The position numbers and the translations under genes were made by a program. The notes under the pieces were generated by a model that was not told the origin of the DNA, did no database searches, and was given only the letters and a program-made list of their open reading frames with translations. Below are positions 21,246 through 34,000 of a DNA stretch of 64,000 nt, piece by piece. The stretch covers positions 661,248,963 to 661,312,962 of the forward strand of contig CM046874.1 in assembly GCA_025667525.1 (NCBI GenBank). Reading direction: 5' to 3'. Within the stretch, counting starts at the first letter, position 1, and every line of letters begins with the position of its first letter. The DNA comes from Glebionis coronaria. Its lineage: Eukaryota > Streptophyta > Magnoliopsida > Asterales > Asteraceae.

Positions 21246-22784
21246 GGCATTCAAAGACAGGTCAATGATTATGGATATTGGGATAGTGGATGCTCAAGGC
21301 ACATGACAGGGAAGGAAGATTATCTTACTAACGTCACTCCCATTAAGGATGGTGACAAGGTTTACTTTGGAGGCGGATATGGTACTATCACAGGCAAAGG
21401 AACTCTTCTCACCAAGAATTTGCGTTTTGAGAACGTCTTCCTGGTAAAAGAACTTGATTACAACCTTTTTAGTGTATCACAAGTTTGTGATAACAAAAAT
21501 AAAGTTCTATTTACTGATACTGAGTGTTTGGTGTTAAGCAAAGATTTTAAGATCCCTGATGAGAAATATATTGAGTATAGAACACCTAGGCATAAGGACA
21601 TATATAATGTGAATTTGAATGGGATTAAAATGAATAATAATATGTCTTGTTTTTATGCTAAGGCCTCAGTAGATGAGAGTAATTTGTGGCACAGGAGACT
21701 AGGGCACATAAATTTTAAAAATATAAATAGGCTTGTGAGACTTGGTTTGGTTGATGGTTTGCCTGAGAAGGCCTTCCACAATGACCACTCTTGTGTTGCA
21801 TGTCTTAAAGGCAAGCAGCACAAGGTCTCATTCAAGTCCAAACAGGTGCATACTAGTTCTAGACCTCTTCATAAGCTTCACATGGACCTCTTTGGTCCAA
21901 CCAATATAGAAAGTTTGAATGGTAAGTCATATTGCTTTGTCATCACAGATGACTTTTCTAGGTTTACTTGGACATTCTTTCTAGCTATGAAGAGTGACAC
22001 AGCTGATATTCTAATTAATTTTATCACTCAGATTGAGAAGAGGTATGGCATTGAGGTTAAAATGCTTAGGAGTGATAATGGTGGATAATTTAGGAATAAG
22101 AAGCTAGATGATTTCTGTGCCAGGAAAGGAATTACAAGGCAATTTAGTATTGCTAGAACCCCACAACAAAATGGGGTTGCTGAGAGGAAAAATAGAATCC
22201 TAATTGAAGCAGCCAGAATAATGTTGGCTGATGCTCACTTTCCTATAGCCTTTTGGGCTGAGGCTGTTAATACAGCTTGCTATGTGCCAAATAGAGCATT
22301 GGTTAACAAAATTCAGAACAAAACACCTTATGAGTTACTTTGGGGAAGAAAACCTAATATTGGTTTTCTCAGACCTTTTGGTTGTCATGTAGTAGTTCTA
22401 GACACTAGTGATGCCTTAGGGAAATTTAGTGCAAAAGGTGATGAGGGTTACTTCATGGGGTATTCAGTGCAGAGCAAGGGATATAGGGTTTATCTTAAAG
22501 AGGACAAACGTATAGTTGAAAGAGTACATGTTAGGTTTTTAGAGAATAAACCTAGTGATCCTGAAAGTGGTCCTAATTGGTTATTTGACTTGGAACCTTT
22601 ATCTAGAACTTTAAATTATATGCCTGTTACTAATCTAGACATTGTGAAGGTAACTTCAAATGTTGTGGAGGAACAAGTTGTTGATGTTTCAGGTACACAG
22701 GTTCATGAGAGGGTTGGATCACAAGCAGAAAAGGCATCTCCTATACTAGAATATGTCACAATTCCCATTTGGACAGATGCTTTT

Positions 22785-22805
22785 GCTGCTGCTGCTGCTG
22801 CTGCT
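22785..22805 (+). repeat. GCT trinucleotide run in A pol
   Basis: Seven GCT units encoding an Ala run in the IN-RT linker, a simple microsatellite. Confidence 0.9.
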
Positions 22806-22862
22806 GGACAAGATAATGGTGGTTTCCAAGTACCACAAGATACAAACATGCATGGTCCTTCA

Positions 22863-22990
22863 GGCGCTGACAAAGGCAAATATAGCGCTGACAAGACCAA
22901 TTCAGGCGTTGATGGTTCAGACGTTGACAACCACACTTAAAGCGTTGTTAGCCCAAGCGCTGACAAACAAGGTTCGGGCGTTGACAACAA
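22863..22990 (+). repeat. 21-bp motif block in A pol linker
   Basis: Motif starts at 22863, 22884, 22905, 22920, 22941, 22956 and 22977 (spacings 21, 21, 15, 21, 15, 21), all multiples of three. Read as GADKGKY, SADKTNS, GVDGS, and so on. The second pol stop falls inside this block. Confidence 0.9.
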
Positions 22991-24851
22991 TTCTGCCCAT
23001 CTTTTCTCTTCCAATTTTGAACAAGGTGAACCTTCCAATATATATGAAGAGGTTCATCCTCATGTTGATGTAAGAGAGTCTGATGAAGAAGATATTAGCA
23101 ACATGGAGAATGAGGTTGAGGACACCAGACTTTTTGAAGGAGGAGTTCTCACTTCCACAATGAAGAATCACCCCCCTTCCCAGATCATTGGTGATGTTAT
23201 GACTCCAGTTCAGACTAGAAGATCTCATCAAGGTCTTGGTGGGTTTATTGCTAATATACACAAGAGGGTTGATACCCCTCTTGTGCAAGCATGTTTGTTT
23301 GCATGTTTTCTGTCACAAGAGGAACCCAAGAAAATATTTGATGCTCTCAAAGAACCAAGTTGGGTGGAAGCAATGCAGGATGAGCTTCACCAATTTGCAA
23401 TTCAGGATGTTTGGGAGCTGGTTGATTGTCCTAGATATGTCAGACCTATAGGGACAAAATGGGTTCTCAGGAACAAAAGAGATGAAAGAGGTATTGTGGT
23501 CAGAAACAAGGCAAGGTTAGTGGCTCAAGGTTATACACAAGAGGAGGGGATAGACTATGAGGAAGTCTTTGCACCAGTTGTAAGGATTGAAGCTATAAGG
23601 ATTTTTCTAGCCTCTACATCCTGCATGGGCTTCACTGTCTATCAAATGGATGTCAAGAGTGCCTTTCTCTATGGCACCATTGTTGAGGAAGTATATGTAA
23701 TGCAACCTCCTGTTTTTGAGGATCCAGAGCATCCAGATAAAGTGTATAGAGTCAAAAAGGCTATGTATGGCCTTCATCAAGCCCCTAGAGCATGGTATGG
23801 TACTTTGTCTACATATTTGGTGGACAATGGATTCAAGAGGGGCACCATAGATCAGACACTATTTACAAAGAAGAAAGGCAAGGATGTGTTGCTTGTCCAT
23901 GTCTATGTTGATGATATCATTTTTGGGTCTACTGATCCAAAGATGAGTGAGGATTTCTCCAAGCTTATGACAGACAAGTTCAAGATGAGTGCTATGGGGG
24001 AGATGAACTTCTTTCTTGGTTTACAAGTTCAGCAGAAAGAAGATGGTATCTTCATCTCCCAGGATAAATATGTTGCTGAGATCTTGAAGAAGTTTGGCTT
24101 TTCTCCACATGAAAAGAGGGCTACTACTCCTATGGATAGAGAACATCCTTGGGGAAAGATTGGAGATGGGAAAGATGTTGATGTCAGGCACTATAGATCC
24201 ATGATTGGATCCTTGATGTATCTTACTGCCTCCAGACCTGACATCATGTTTGTTGTGTGTGCTTGTGCACGCCATCAAGTGACTCCCAAAGAATGTCACC
24301 TTTATGCTGTGAAGAGGATCTTTAGGTACCTAAGATGCTATCATAGTCTTGGTTTGTGGTACCCAAAGGATTCACCATTGGAGCTGATTGCATATTCAGA
24401 TAGTGATTATGGAGGTGATAAATTTGATAGGAAATCCACAACTGGTGGATGTCAGTTTCTTGGGAGCAGGTTGATATCTTGGCAATGCAAGAAACAAACA
24501 GTGGTGGCTAATTCTACAACTGAAGCTGAGTATGTGGCTGCAGCTGCTTGTTGTGGCCAAGTGTTGTGGATTCAGAATCAGCTGTTGGACTATGGGTACG
24601 ATTTCATGCATACTAAGATATTTGTTGACAATAATAGTACTTTATGCATCATTAAGAATCCTGTACATCATTCTAAAACTAAACACATAGAAATTAGACA
24701 CCATTTTATAAGAGATTGCTTTGAGAAAGGTTTAATACAACCAGATAGGGTTGACACTGAGGAAAATGTGTCAGATTTACTAACTAAACCTTTTGATGCA
24801 GGGAGATTTCAATACTTGGTAACAAGTATTGGAATGGTCAATCTCACATAA

Positions 24852-24985
24852 TATATGTTTTGGAGTCTTTTTGTAAAATTATGTACATGATGATGCATTG
24901 TTATTGGTCTTATTGATGATTTAGATTTTCCACTATATTTTTCTAACACTGACAAAGGTTGTTTGAATGCTGATAAGTGTTTTTG
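24852..24985 (+). other. Start of A spacer after pol, left of B
   Basis: Short non-coding stretch with two degenerate 21-bp motif copies (near 24953 and 24968). Its last five bases (24981-24985, ttttg) are the target copy for B. The spacer continues at 42956. Confidence 0.8.
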
Positions 24986-25315
24986 TGTTAGAAATACGTT
25001 TTAACGTATATTAGAAGTATCGGTCACTCCACAATATGATTTATGTTGTAATAGCTCGTAGTTAGTAATTAGTTATCATTTGCTTATTAACTTAAGTAAG
25101 AACCGGTCCATGGGCTTGTCATGGACCGGCCCAAGTCCACTTATGACTTGGAACTATAAATACCCCTTTCCACTAAGGAAAGGGGTTGGTTGTTATCATT
25201 TCTTAATTTCCACTTAATAAAATTCACATAGTTTCTCTCACTTTCTCTCTCTAACTTTCTCTCTCTAGAAATTAACAAACCCCTTCATAGATTCATTGAT
25301 TATCAATATTCTACA
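24986..25315 (+). repeat. 5' LTR of B
   Basis: 330 bp, TGTTAGAAATACG to ATTCTACA, apparently identical to 42626-42955. It contains three perfect hairpins around the TATA box (25103-25129, 25131-25151, 25163-25185) and a CT-rich run before its end. Confidence 0.96.
25103..25185 (+). promoter_or_regulatory. B LTR promoter with TATA box and three hairpins
   Basis: CCGGTCCATG...CATGGACCGG (10-bp stem, 7-nt loop), CCAAGTC...GACTTGG (7-bp stem, 7-nt loop), the TATA box TATAAATA at 25155-25162, then CCCCTTTCC...GGAAAGGGG (9-bp stem, 5-nt loop). The last stem would fall at or near the transcript start. The same set is in the 3' LTR (TATA at 42795). Confidence 0.75.
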
Positions 25316-25317
25316 TT

Positions 25318-25330
25318 TGGTATCAAGAGC
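25318..25330 (+). other. Primer binding site of B
   Basis: TGGTATCAAGAGC, two bases after the LTR. It is the initiator tRNA-Met site with one extra A compared with A's site. Confidence 0.8.
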
Positions 25331-25581
25331 TATGGGGTGATTTAAGGTGGTGATTTGTGTGGTTTTTTAGTTTTTGATTGTATTAGTGTTCTTTTAGAAA
25401 AATCATCTTGATTCTTGGTGTTTTTGATGTTTTTGTGATTGGGATTAGTGGATAAGTATTAGTTGTTACTTATTTTAGTCGAAAGCACAAAACTTTTTGG
25501 GTTATTTGGTCAAAATCTGGGCTTAATCTTACTTTTTACTGTTCGACTGTTCATTGGAGGAGGTTTCTGTTCATTCAGCAG

Positions 25582-26060
25582 AAGTTCCGGATCAAGGAGT
25601 TCCGGATCAAGGAGTTCCGAATCAAGGAGTTCCGAGTCAAGAAGTTCCGAATCAAGAAACTTCCGAACCAAGAAGTTCCGGATCAAGAAACTTCCGGATC
25701 AAGAAGTTCCGAGTCAAGGAGTTCCGAATCAAGAAACTTCCGAACCAAGAAGTTCCGAGTCAAGGAGTTCCGAATCAAGAAACTTCCGAACCAAGAAGTT
25801 CCGGATCAAGAAACTTCCGAACCAAGAACTTCCGAGTCAAGAAGTTCCGGATCAAGCCAAAGTTCTGAACCAAGAACTTCCGAGTCAAGAAGTTCCGGAT
25901 CAAGCCAAAGTTCCGAACCAAGAACTTCCGAGTCAAGAAGTTCCGGATCAACCCAAAAGTTCCGAATCAAGGTAATCTTCCGAATCAACACAAAGTTCCG
26001 AATCAAGGTAATCTTCCGAATCAAACTTCCGAATCAACAAAAAGTTCCGAATCAAGGGTA
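25582..26060 (+). repeat. TTCCGAATCA array in B leader
   Basis: About 35 copies of TTCCGAATCAAG, TTCCGGATCAAG, TTCCGAGTCAAG or CTTCCGAACCAAG at roughly 13-bp spacing. It lies between the PBS and the gag ATG and starts right after an acceptor-like TTTCTGTTCATTCAGCAG. The open frames through it are repeat artefacts. Confidence 0.92.
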
Positions 26061-26194
26061 ATTTTGCTTGTTTTTTCGACGATTTTTTAGAGGATTTAAT
26101 CTTGGTTTCATACAACAAAAACACAACACAATTCACAAGCTTTACTTCACTGCTCGATCAACCGATAATCTCTGTTTCTTTGAAGAAAAACAAA

Positions 26195-29100
26195 ATGAAT
26201 CCAAATTCAGTAATGCCTCAGATGACATCTCTTACGGATATATCAATCATAACGGGAACTGATAGCCGTCCACCGATGCTCATTAAAGAGGTGTTTGAGG
26301 CATGGCAAGGTCGAATGATGCAATATCTAAAGGGGAAACCGACATACGGAAGGCTTATGGTCAAATCGATTTTGAATGGTCCACTCGACTATGGTACCAT
26401 TACGGTTGACAACGTGACTAGACCACGAGAATTTGAAGAACTCACTCCAGCCCAACAACTCGTTGCAGATGCAGATGAAAAAGCTCTTCAAACAATTCTC
26501 CAAGCACTTCCCCATGACATCTATAGGATGGTGAGTCAGTATACGGTGGCAAAGGATCTATGGGAACGTCTTAAGGTGTTGCTACAAGGCACGTCTCTCA
26601 CCAAACAAGAAAGGGAGTGTCAGCTGTATGATTTGTTTGATAGATTCACCTACAACCCAGGGGAAATGCTCCACGATTATTACTTCAGATTCACCACACT
26701 TATGAATGATCTGAATGTATACAATCTTGTGATCGCACCATTCCAGGTTAACACCAAATTCTTGAATACTCTACCTCAAGCTGAATGGGGTGAGTACATT
26801 ACTGATGTGAAGTTAACCCGGGATTTGCATAAGTGCAACTTAGATCAAATCTATGCCTTCCTTCAGCAGCATGAGAAGCATGTGATTATGCACCGTTCTC
26901 CTCGTGGTATGCACCTAGATTCTTTAGCATTGATGGCGAATCAACCAAGCTTGTCTCACAACAACACACCCTATATCTTGGGACATCAAGCTTATCATCA
27001 ATCACCTTACATGACACCAGCCTTTCCCCAATACTCGATTCTACCACAACCACCCACCTCACATCAGCAACAATATCGGTTCAATGCACCCTCACCACAG
27101 TATGCTTCACAACCTCATCCAGCAAATGCTGCACATTATACTCAGCCATCATATTCTTCTTATCAAGAGAATGCAGCATATCCAACAAGCTACCCTGATC
27201 AAATGAGTCTTCCTTATACTGATTATGCAGCTCATCCAGATCAAGCACTATATTGTGATGATGAGGAAGTCCCAGTTCCTGTATTCCAACAAGGAGCTGA
27301 CCCAGTTGAAGTGCTAACTACTATGTCTGCTTACCTCACAAGAACTTTAAGCAAACGAGGATTCAGAGGATCAGCTCCTACCAACAATCAGTTGAGGAAT
27401 TCATCCAATTCTCGCCAACAAGCTACAATTGAGAATGGCAGAGTAATGGTTCAGCCAATTCAGCCATATCAGGGGAGAACTTCCACATCAACCAATGTTC
27501 GCACCGCCAATCCTGCTCCTGCTCCAATGGTCAACAACCCTCCACGGGCTAATACAGGCAAGTTGAGAATGATTACATGCTACAACTGCAAGGAAGAGGG
27601 TCATATGTCCAGGGATTGTAAGAAACCCAAGAGGAGAAGGGATGGACAGTGGTTTGCAGAAAAGATCTATCTGGTAAATGCTCAGGCGCAAGGAAGGGAA
27701 CTTGATGAAGAGGAGCTTGCATTTCTTGCTGACCCAGGGATTGCTGAACAAGATGTTGTCACTACGCAGAATGCAGCTTACCAAGCCGATGATCTTGATG
27801 CGTATGATTCCGATTGTGATGACTTTCAGACTGCAAAGGCTGCTTTCATGGCAACTTTCTCCAGCTTAGGGCCAGATAAGAAATCTGAGGTACTTATTAA
27901 TAACACTGATAATGCCACTGATGCTAGTATTCAACCACATCAAGTTGGGCAAGAGAGAGCTAATTCGAATGAATCTTCGGTGGTGAGTCTTTCAAACGAG
28001 GAGACAAACAATGATAGCAATATCAATGTGAGTCCCCAGACTTTGAGTGAATCACAACCGGGAACCAGTTCGCATATGCCTACTCCTGCTCAACAAGATT
28101 TGGTCATGGTTCCTGATACACTACTTAGCCAAATGAATGCTGCACTCTTAGAAACCTTAGCTAAGAATAAGAATTTGTCTGAAGAGCTTGCTTTAAGCAA
28201 TGAGAAAGTACAAACCTTGGAACTAGTGCCTTCGTCTAGTGTTCTCACAAATCTCGAATATGATCACTTTAGAAACAAACAAATGGGTCACTTGCAAGAA
28301 ATCGAAAACTTAAGAGCAAATTTGTCTAGTGAACTTAGAGAAAAGGAGTTAGTGGTCACTAATTTTCAAAAACTTCAAACTGATTTTGAATTACTCGAAT
28401 CTAAGAAGACTGAAATGGAGATTAATGCTACTAATAAGATTAGAAGTCTAGACTACTTGCTGTTAAGACAATACGCTGCTTCACAACTAGTTCACTTATT
28501 TGATGCTTCATTTAAAGAGTTTAACTTATCACGTCTAAAAGGCCTTCCCCCTAATCCACGATATGCAAAACAAGCTTTAAGACATAGTCCTAGACTTTAT
28601 AATGCAACTCAATTAGGATTGGCTTTAGACCCGATTGTTTTTCCCAATGATCGAACAAGTAAGGTTCTAGTTGATGAGGATCGGTCATACAATTCAGAAA
28701 AATATCCCGAGTGTGATTATTTTAAAATGAATAAGGAGCTTGCTAAAACTGATTTTAGAGTTCGCTTCCATATGGATAAAGATCTCATTACAGCACCAAC
28801 CTACATGTTAGAGGAAGAACGCCCTAGTACATTTCCTACACTTGTCAACATGGAAGGTCCTAAGGAAATTCCAAAGAATCTTCCACCTGTTAGTACTGTA
28901 TGGTTAAACTTGAAAGAGATTAACCGATACTTTACTAACTTTGACAAGGTCATTTTGGAATGTACGACTTCAAATGGCTTAAATGCCGGAGAATGGGCTT
29001 TCGAACACATGAACGAGGTGTTTAAAACTAAGATCAATCCGTTTGTCGAAAGTCTAAAAGGAAGTTTTGCATCTCTTAAGGAAAATCTTCAGTTTGAAAT

Positions 29101-31039
29101 TGGGGAAGTTCAAAAAGTGTTTTATGAAATGGACACCGCTTACGAACTGCAACTAATTGAAAAGGAAAAGATTTCAACCGAATATGACCGATTCTTGTCC
29201 GAAGTAATCTCGTGTGATGTGCTTACTATTGTAAATGTTAAATATTCGAATGAGCTTACATCCGCTATGATGAATTGTGATGCTGTGAATATTTGTGAGG
29301 ATATTTGTGATGATGTTTGTGATATTTCTGTAAATGTTGCTGAAACTGTAAATGAGGTAGATAATCATTCTTGTCACGAATCTAACGCTGAGTTTTTAAA
29401 GCTACAAGATTCTTATAATTTACTTTCTCAACGCTTTAATCAACTAGAACAACATTGTATATCTTTAGAATTAAAACAACAAGCTCAAAATGAAAATCTT
29501 TTGATATCAAATGTTTGTGAAAACGGTGTTGAGACAAGTGACAAGATGATTGCAATTGTTAAGACATTAGAGGAAGAAATCATGAGATTGAAGAGAGAGA
29601 TATCATCAAAGGAAACATTAAGAATGGAACTAGAGGCCGCAGAGTCTAAAAACCAAGTCTTAGAAATTAGACTATCAACTGTTCTAGGGGAGATGGATCG
29701 GACAAGGCAGGGACTATCCGCTCTTTATGGTTCACTAGAAGATCGATTCGCTTTTAATGCGACACAGCAACAATATTATGTTGAACAACTGAACCAAAAG
29801 TGCGAAGAAATCTCTGACTTGAACATCCTGCTCATAGACAAAAATATGGTTTTGGCTGAGTTAAAGGAGACACTTCTTCTCACCCGACAAGAAGTTGTTG
29901 ATAACTTAGCTACCGACTCTGCACCGTCCACTAGTGCTCCAACAACCAAGAAAGTAGTGCTTTATAAGAATCCGCTTCATAAGAAAAACCCGGTTGTATA
30001 CGATGATTATATGAGGAATGCCATTAAGCATGTCGATCTTCTTAGGGATATTTTAGACGATCTTTATGCCTTAGATCCCTCAAGTAGCGACTATTATTCG
30101 GCTAATGAATATGTTAAGCGAGTTCAATATTGCTTGGCTTATTTGCAATACATAGGTACACCAGGTTCTGCACTACTTAATAATAGGCCCATTGCTGTCA
30201 CTCCATTTAATAAGACTCCAGGAGCGAAACCGTCATTGGCACAATCAAGTACGACATCTTTAAAATCTGCTGCTAATGTTCCCAATTTGCCTTCTACAGG
30301 ATTAAAAGCAACTACTAAGGCTAAAGGATCGCCACTCAAGAAAGATAAGATCAAGCCCGCCACTAGTAGTGCCACAAAGAAGAAAGTAGAAGTCCACACT
30401 AGGAATGCTAGTTCAGTTTTAAATAAAACGAATCATGTTAAGACTAAAAGCTCTGCGCCTGTGCAGCAGCCTAAACCATTCGTGAATTCTGATTTAAATT
30501 GCTGGAATTGTAATGAATGTATGTTTTCACAGCGTCATGATTTGTGTCTGATTGATCACGTTAATGAAATGAATGCTATTAAGAATGGTCTTGAATGGAA
30601 GCCAACGGGTAGAACTCGTGCCCAAGTTGGCTGGCAATGGCGTCCCACTGGTAGGACCTTTACTCTCGATGGTAAAATGTGCCCTTTAACTAGGAATGCT
30701 TCCATTGAGGTTAGGTCTGAGCGTCCTTTAGTTAGGAACACTCGCACTCAAGTAAGGAAACAGCGCCCTTTAATTAGGTCAGCCCCCACTGTAGTGCCTA
30801 TCAGTGTAGAAATACCTCAGGATTTGAGCCAATTAGAATCTACACCACTAATTAAGAAGAAAAAGGCTAGGAAATCTAAGAAACCTAGAGTTAGCAAATC
30901 TAAGATTATTAAATCTGTACCTGCTAATAACAAGGAACACTCAGATTCCGATACCTCTACATCGTCTTTGTGTGGTGATATTTTCAGGTGGTCCAAATCA
31001 TCCTGTGGTATTTGGACTCCGGTTGTTCAAAACATATGA
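26195..31039 (+). CDS. Element B gag (about 1615 aa)
   Basis: A very large copia gag. The start is taken at 26195 because it opens a conserved gag N-terminus ([11 protein letters not shown]); an in-frame ATG at 26102 gives 31 more residues. The gag core covers residues ~25-240 ([34 protein letters not shown]). A Tyr/Gln/Pro-rich linker follows, then zinc knuckle [14 protein letters not shown] (~462-475) and [11 protein letters not shown] and [11 protein letters not shown] blocks. Long coiled-coil segments lie around 670-760 and 1000-1240. Near 1436 a second Cys cluster is followed by two WKPTG/WRPTG repeats and PLTRN repeats. The basic C-terminus overlaps pol in another frame. It probably forms the particle. 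The long C-terminal half has no assigned role. Confidence 0.88.
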   Translation: MNPNSVMPQMTSLTDISIITGTDSRPPMLIKEVFEAWQGRMMQYLKGKPTYGRLMVKSILNGPLDYGTITVDNVTRPREFEELTPAQQLVADADEKALQTILQALPHDIYRMVSQYTVAKDLWERLKVLLQGTSLTKQERECQLYDLFDRFTYNPGEMLHDYYFRFTTLMNDLNVYNLVIAPFQVNTKFLNTLPQAEWGEYITDVKLTRDLHKCNLDQIYAFLQQHEKHVIMHRSPRGMHLDSLALMANQPSLSHNNTPYILGHQAYHQSPYMTPAFPQYSILPQPPTSHQQQYRFNAPSPQYASQPHPANAAHYTQPSYSSYQENAAYPTSYPDQMSLPYTDYAAHPDQALYCDDEEVPVPVFQQGADPVEVLTTMSAYLTRTLSKRGFRGSAPTNNQLRNSSNSRQQATIENGRVMVQPIQPYQGRTSTSTNVRTANPAPAPMVNNPPRANTGKLRMITCYNCKEEGHMSRDCKKPKRRRDGQWFAEKIYLVNAQAQGRELDEEELAFLADPGIAEQDVVTTQNAAYQADDLDAYDSDCDDFQTAKAAFMATFSSLGPDKKSEVLINNTDNATDASIQPHQVGQERANSNESSVVSLSNEETNNDSNINVSPQTLSESQPGTSSHMPTPAQQDLVMVPDTLLSQMNAALLETLAKNKNLSEELALSNEKVQTLELVPSSSVLTNLEYDHFRNKQMGHLQEIENLRANLSSELREKELVVTNFQKLQTDFELLESKKTEMEINATNKIRSLDYLLLRQYAASQLVHLFDASFKEFNLSRLKGLPPNPRYAKQALRHSPRLYNATQLGLALDPIVFPNDRTSKVLVDEDRSYNSEKYPECDYFKMNKELAKTDFRVRFHMDKDLITAPTYMLEEERPSTFPTLVNMEGPKEIPKNLPPVSTVWLNLKEINRYFTNFDKVILECTTSNGLNAGEWAFEHMNEVFKTKINPFVESLKGSFASLKENLQFEIGEVQKVFYEMDTAYELQLIEKEKISTEYDRFLSEVISCDVLTIVNVKYSNELTSAMMNCDAVNICEDICDDVCDISVNVAETVNEVDNHSCHESNAEFLKLQDSYNLLSQRFNQLEQHCISLELKQQAQNENLLISNVCENGVETSDKMIAIVKTLEEEIMRLKREISSKETLRMELEAAESKNQVLEIRLSTVLGEMDRTRQGLSALYGSLEDRFAFNATQQQYYVEQLNQKCEEISDLNILLIDKNMVLAELKETLLLTRQEVVDNLATDSAPSTSAPTTKKVVLYKNPLHKKNPVVYDDYMRNAIKHVDLLRDILDDLYALDPSSSDYYSANEYVKRVQYCLAYLQYIGTPGSALLNNRPIAVTPFNKTPGAKPSLAQSSTTSLKSAANVPNLPSTGLKATTKAKGSPLKKDKIKPATSSATKKKVEVHTRNASSVLNKTNHVKTKSSAPVQQPKPFVNSDLNCWNCNECMFSQRHDLCLIDHVNEMNAIKNGLEWKPTGRTRAQVGWQWRPTGRTFTLDGKMCPLTRNASIEVRSERPLVRNTRTQVRKQRPLIRSAPTVVPISVEIPQDLSQLESTPLIKKKKARKSKKPRVSKSKIIKSVPANNKEHSDSDTSTSSLCGDIFRWSKSSCGIWTPVVQNI
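30971..30987 (+). promoter_or_regulatory. Putative splice acceptor before B pol
   Basis: TGGTGATATTTTCAG ends at 30987, and the pol frame starts with the next base. Gag reads through it in a different frame to 31039. A -1 frameshift in the 30988-31036 overlap is the alternative way to reach pol. Confidence 0.45.
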
Positions 31040-34000
31040 CCGGAAATCGCTCGATGCTCCGAAATTTCGTCAGCAAGTTTCTTGGTACGGTTAAATTTGG
31101 GAATGATCATATAGCAAAGATTATGGGATATGGTGAATATCAGATTGGAAACGTGACGATTTCTAGGGTATACTATGTTGAAGGTCTTGGTCATAACTTA
31201 TTCTCAGTAGGACAGTTTTGTGATTCCAACCTTGAGGTTGCTTTTCGACAACATACTTGTTTCATCCGCAACATGGAAGGAAAAGATTTGTTGAAGGGAT
31301 CTCGTGGTGCAAATCTTTACACTTTGTCCTTACAAGACATGATGGCCGCTTCTCCAGTATGTCTTCTCTCTAAAGCTTCTAAGACCAAGTCATGGTTATG
31401 GCATCGCAGATTATCTCATCTTAATTTTGATGCTATTAATCATCTGGCTAAAAACGAATTAGTTCGTGGTCTTCCCAAGCTTAAATTTCACAAGGATCAT
31501 TTATGTTCCGCGTGTTCAAGGGGGAAAAGCACCAAGAAATCTTACAAACCCAAAGCTGAAGACACTAATCAAGAAAAACTTCATCTTTTGCATATGGATC
31601 TTTGTGGACCGATGAGAACTGAAAGTGTGAGCGGTAAGAAATTCATTCTCGTCATTGTGGATGATTTCTCAAGGTTTACATGGGTTAGATTTCTACGTAC
31701 AAAGGATGAAGCTCCGAAGGCTATCATTACTTTTCTGAAGTTCATCCAGGTACGTTTGAATACCACTGTCCGCCGTATCCGTACAGACAATGGTACAGAG
31801 TTCGTCAACCAGACTCTTCGTGATTATTATGAAGGAGTTGGTATATCACATGAAACATCCGCTGCACGCACTCCACAACAAAACGGTGTCGTTGAAAGAC
31901 GAAATCGCACACTTATGGAAGCTGCTAGGACCATGCTTATTTATGCGAACGCTCCATTGTTCTTGTGGGCAGAGGCTATTTCTACTGCATGTTTTACCCA
32001 AAACCGTTCTATCATTCGGAAACGCCATGGAAAAACACCTTATGAGCTTCTACATGACCGCAAACCCGATGTTTCATTTTTCCATGTGTTTGGTGCTCTG
32101 TGTTATCCAAACATCAATAGTGAGAACTTGGGTAAGCTTCAACCAAAAGCCGACATAGGTATTTTCATTGGTTACTCACCGTCCAAAAGAGCATACCGAA
32201 TCTATAACCGTCGTCTTGGCAAGATTGTAGAAACTATGGACGCAGATTTCGACGAGCTGACAGCGATGGCTTCTGAGCAACACAGCTCTGAACCCGCGCT
32301 TCATGAGATGGGACCCGGTGCTATAAGTTCCGGATTAGTTCCCAACAATCCTACTTCTACATCATTTTTACCACCATCTAGGCCCGAGTGGGATAAACTG
32401 TTTCAACCGTTGTTTGATGAATTCTTCGATCCCCCGACTGATGAAGTTCCAGCACCTGGAGTAATTGCTCCAATACCTGAAGTGGTTGCTCAAGTTAACG
32501 AACCTTTATCTAATGCATCTACAATTCAAGTTGAACCTGATGCACCTTCACCAAGTGATTCACAAACTACACCTGAATCATCACCCCTACTTGTGCCTAA
32601 TGATGTAGAAGAGGATACTACTGATCACGACTTGGAATATGCTCACTTGCAAGAGCTTCCTTTCTTTGGTGTAGCGATCCCTGAAAACCCTTCAGTCGCC
32701 TCTACCTCAGAAGAAGCTCCATCTATTGTTCACTCCAGACCACCTAGGATTGAAAACCATAGCACTAAATGGACAAAAGATCACCCAATTAGGAATGTTA
32801 TTGGAGATCTAGACCGACCAGTCTCTACACGCCATCAACTACAAGAGAGTGCACTATATTGTTACTTTGATGCATTTCTCTCTGAAGTTGAACCCAAAAA
32901 TTGGCAGCAGGCTATGACCCAATCATCTTGGATTGAAGCTATGCAGGAGGAACTCAATGAATTCAAACGACTTGAAGTATGGGAATTGGTTCCTCGCCCT
33001 GACAAGGTTAACATCCTTACTTTGTTATGGGTTTATAAGGTTAAACTTGATGAGATGGGTTCGGTATTAAAGAATAAAGCAAGATTGGTCGCTAGAGGAT
33101 ATAAACAAGCCTTGGGTATAGACTTTGAGGAATCTTTTGCTCCTGTGGCTAGATTGGAGGCGATTAGACTATTCCTTGCATTTGCTGCTCATATGAACAT
33201 GATCGTCTATCAAATGGATGTGAAGACGGCATTTTTGAACGGTGAACTAAGGGAAGAGGTTTATGTTAGCCAACCGGATGGGTTCGTGAGTACGGAGTCT
33301 CCTAACCATGTGTACAAGCTTAAGAAGGCTCTCTATGGGTTGAAACAAGCTCCACGCGCGTGGTATGATCTCCTATCAACATATCTCATGTCGGAAGGCT
33401 TCTCCAAAGGCAAAGTGGACCCCACTCTATTCACTCTCAAGGACGGCAACGACATGCTTCTGGTACAAATTTATGTTGATGATATAATTTTTGCTGCCAC
33501 TAACATAGAATTGTCTAAACAATTTGAGAAGATAATGTCCACACGCTTTCAGATGTCGATGATGGGAAAAATATCATTTTTCTTAGGATTACAGATTTCT
33601 CAGAATCCCAGAGGCATCTTTATAAATCAATCCAAATATGCTCTAGAATCACTTAAGAAATATAATTTTGAGAATTGTGACCCCGTAGACACTCCAATGG
33701 TTGAGAAAACCAAGTTAGATGAAGATAGGGATGGGATTATTGTCGATCCGAAACTTTACCGTGGAATGATCGGCACCCTTCTCTATCTGACTGCTAGCAG
33801 GCCTGATTTGCAATTTGCTGTATGCATGTGTGCCCGGTATCAGGCTCGGCCTACCGAAAAGCACTTACATGTTGTTAAAAGGATCTTTCGGTATCTAAAA
33901 GGAACACTTCATCGTGGTCTATGGTATCCGAAAGATTCCTCGATTGCTTTAATATCATACGCAGATGCCGATCATGCTGGATGTCAAGATACGAGGCGTA

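Larger units (their letters stand above)
21246..24851 (+). pseudogene. Element A pol (PR-IN-RT-RH), near-intact
   Basis: Copia-order polyprotein. Protease: YWDSGCSRHMTG. GAG-pre-integrase zinc region: WHRRLGHINFKNIN...CVACLKGK. Integrase: D (LHMDLFGP), D (RSDNGG), E (GVAERKNR). [29 protein letters not shown], catalytic YVDDIIFG near 23905. RNase [23 protein letters not shown]. Only two in-frame stops are seen: 22086-22088, just after the second integrase Asp, and 22938-22940, between IN and RT. The frame is otherwise continuous from 21204 to the end. A seven-unit GCT run (22785-22805) and a block of the 21-bp motif (22863-22990) lie in the linker between IN and RT. Confidence 0.92.

Noticed and set aside
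25463..25975. 170-codon ORF in B's leader with SRSS/EVPNQE repeats
   Set aside because: It lies across the TTCCG array and has no non-repeat domain. It precedes a clear gag start.
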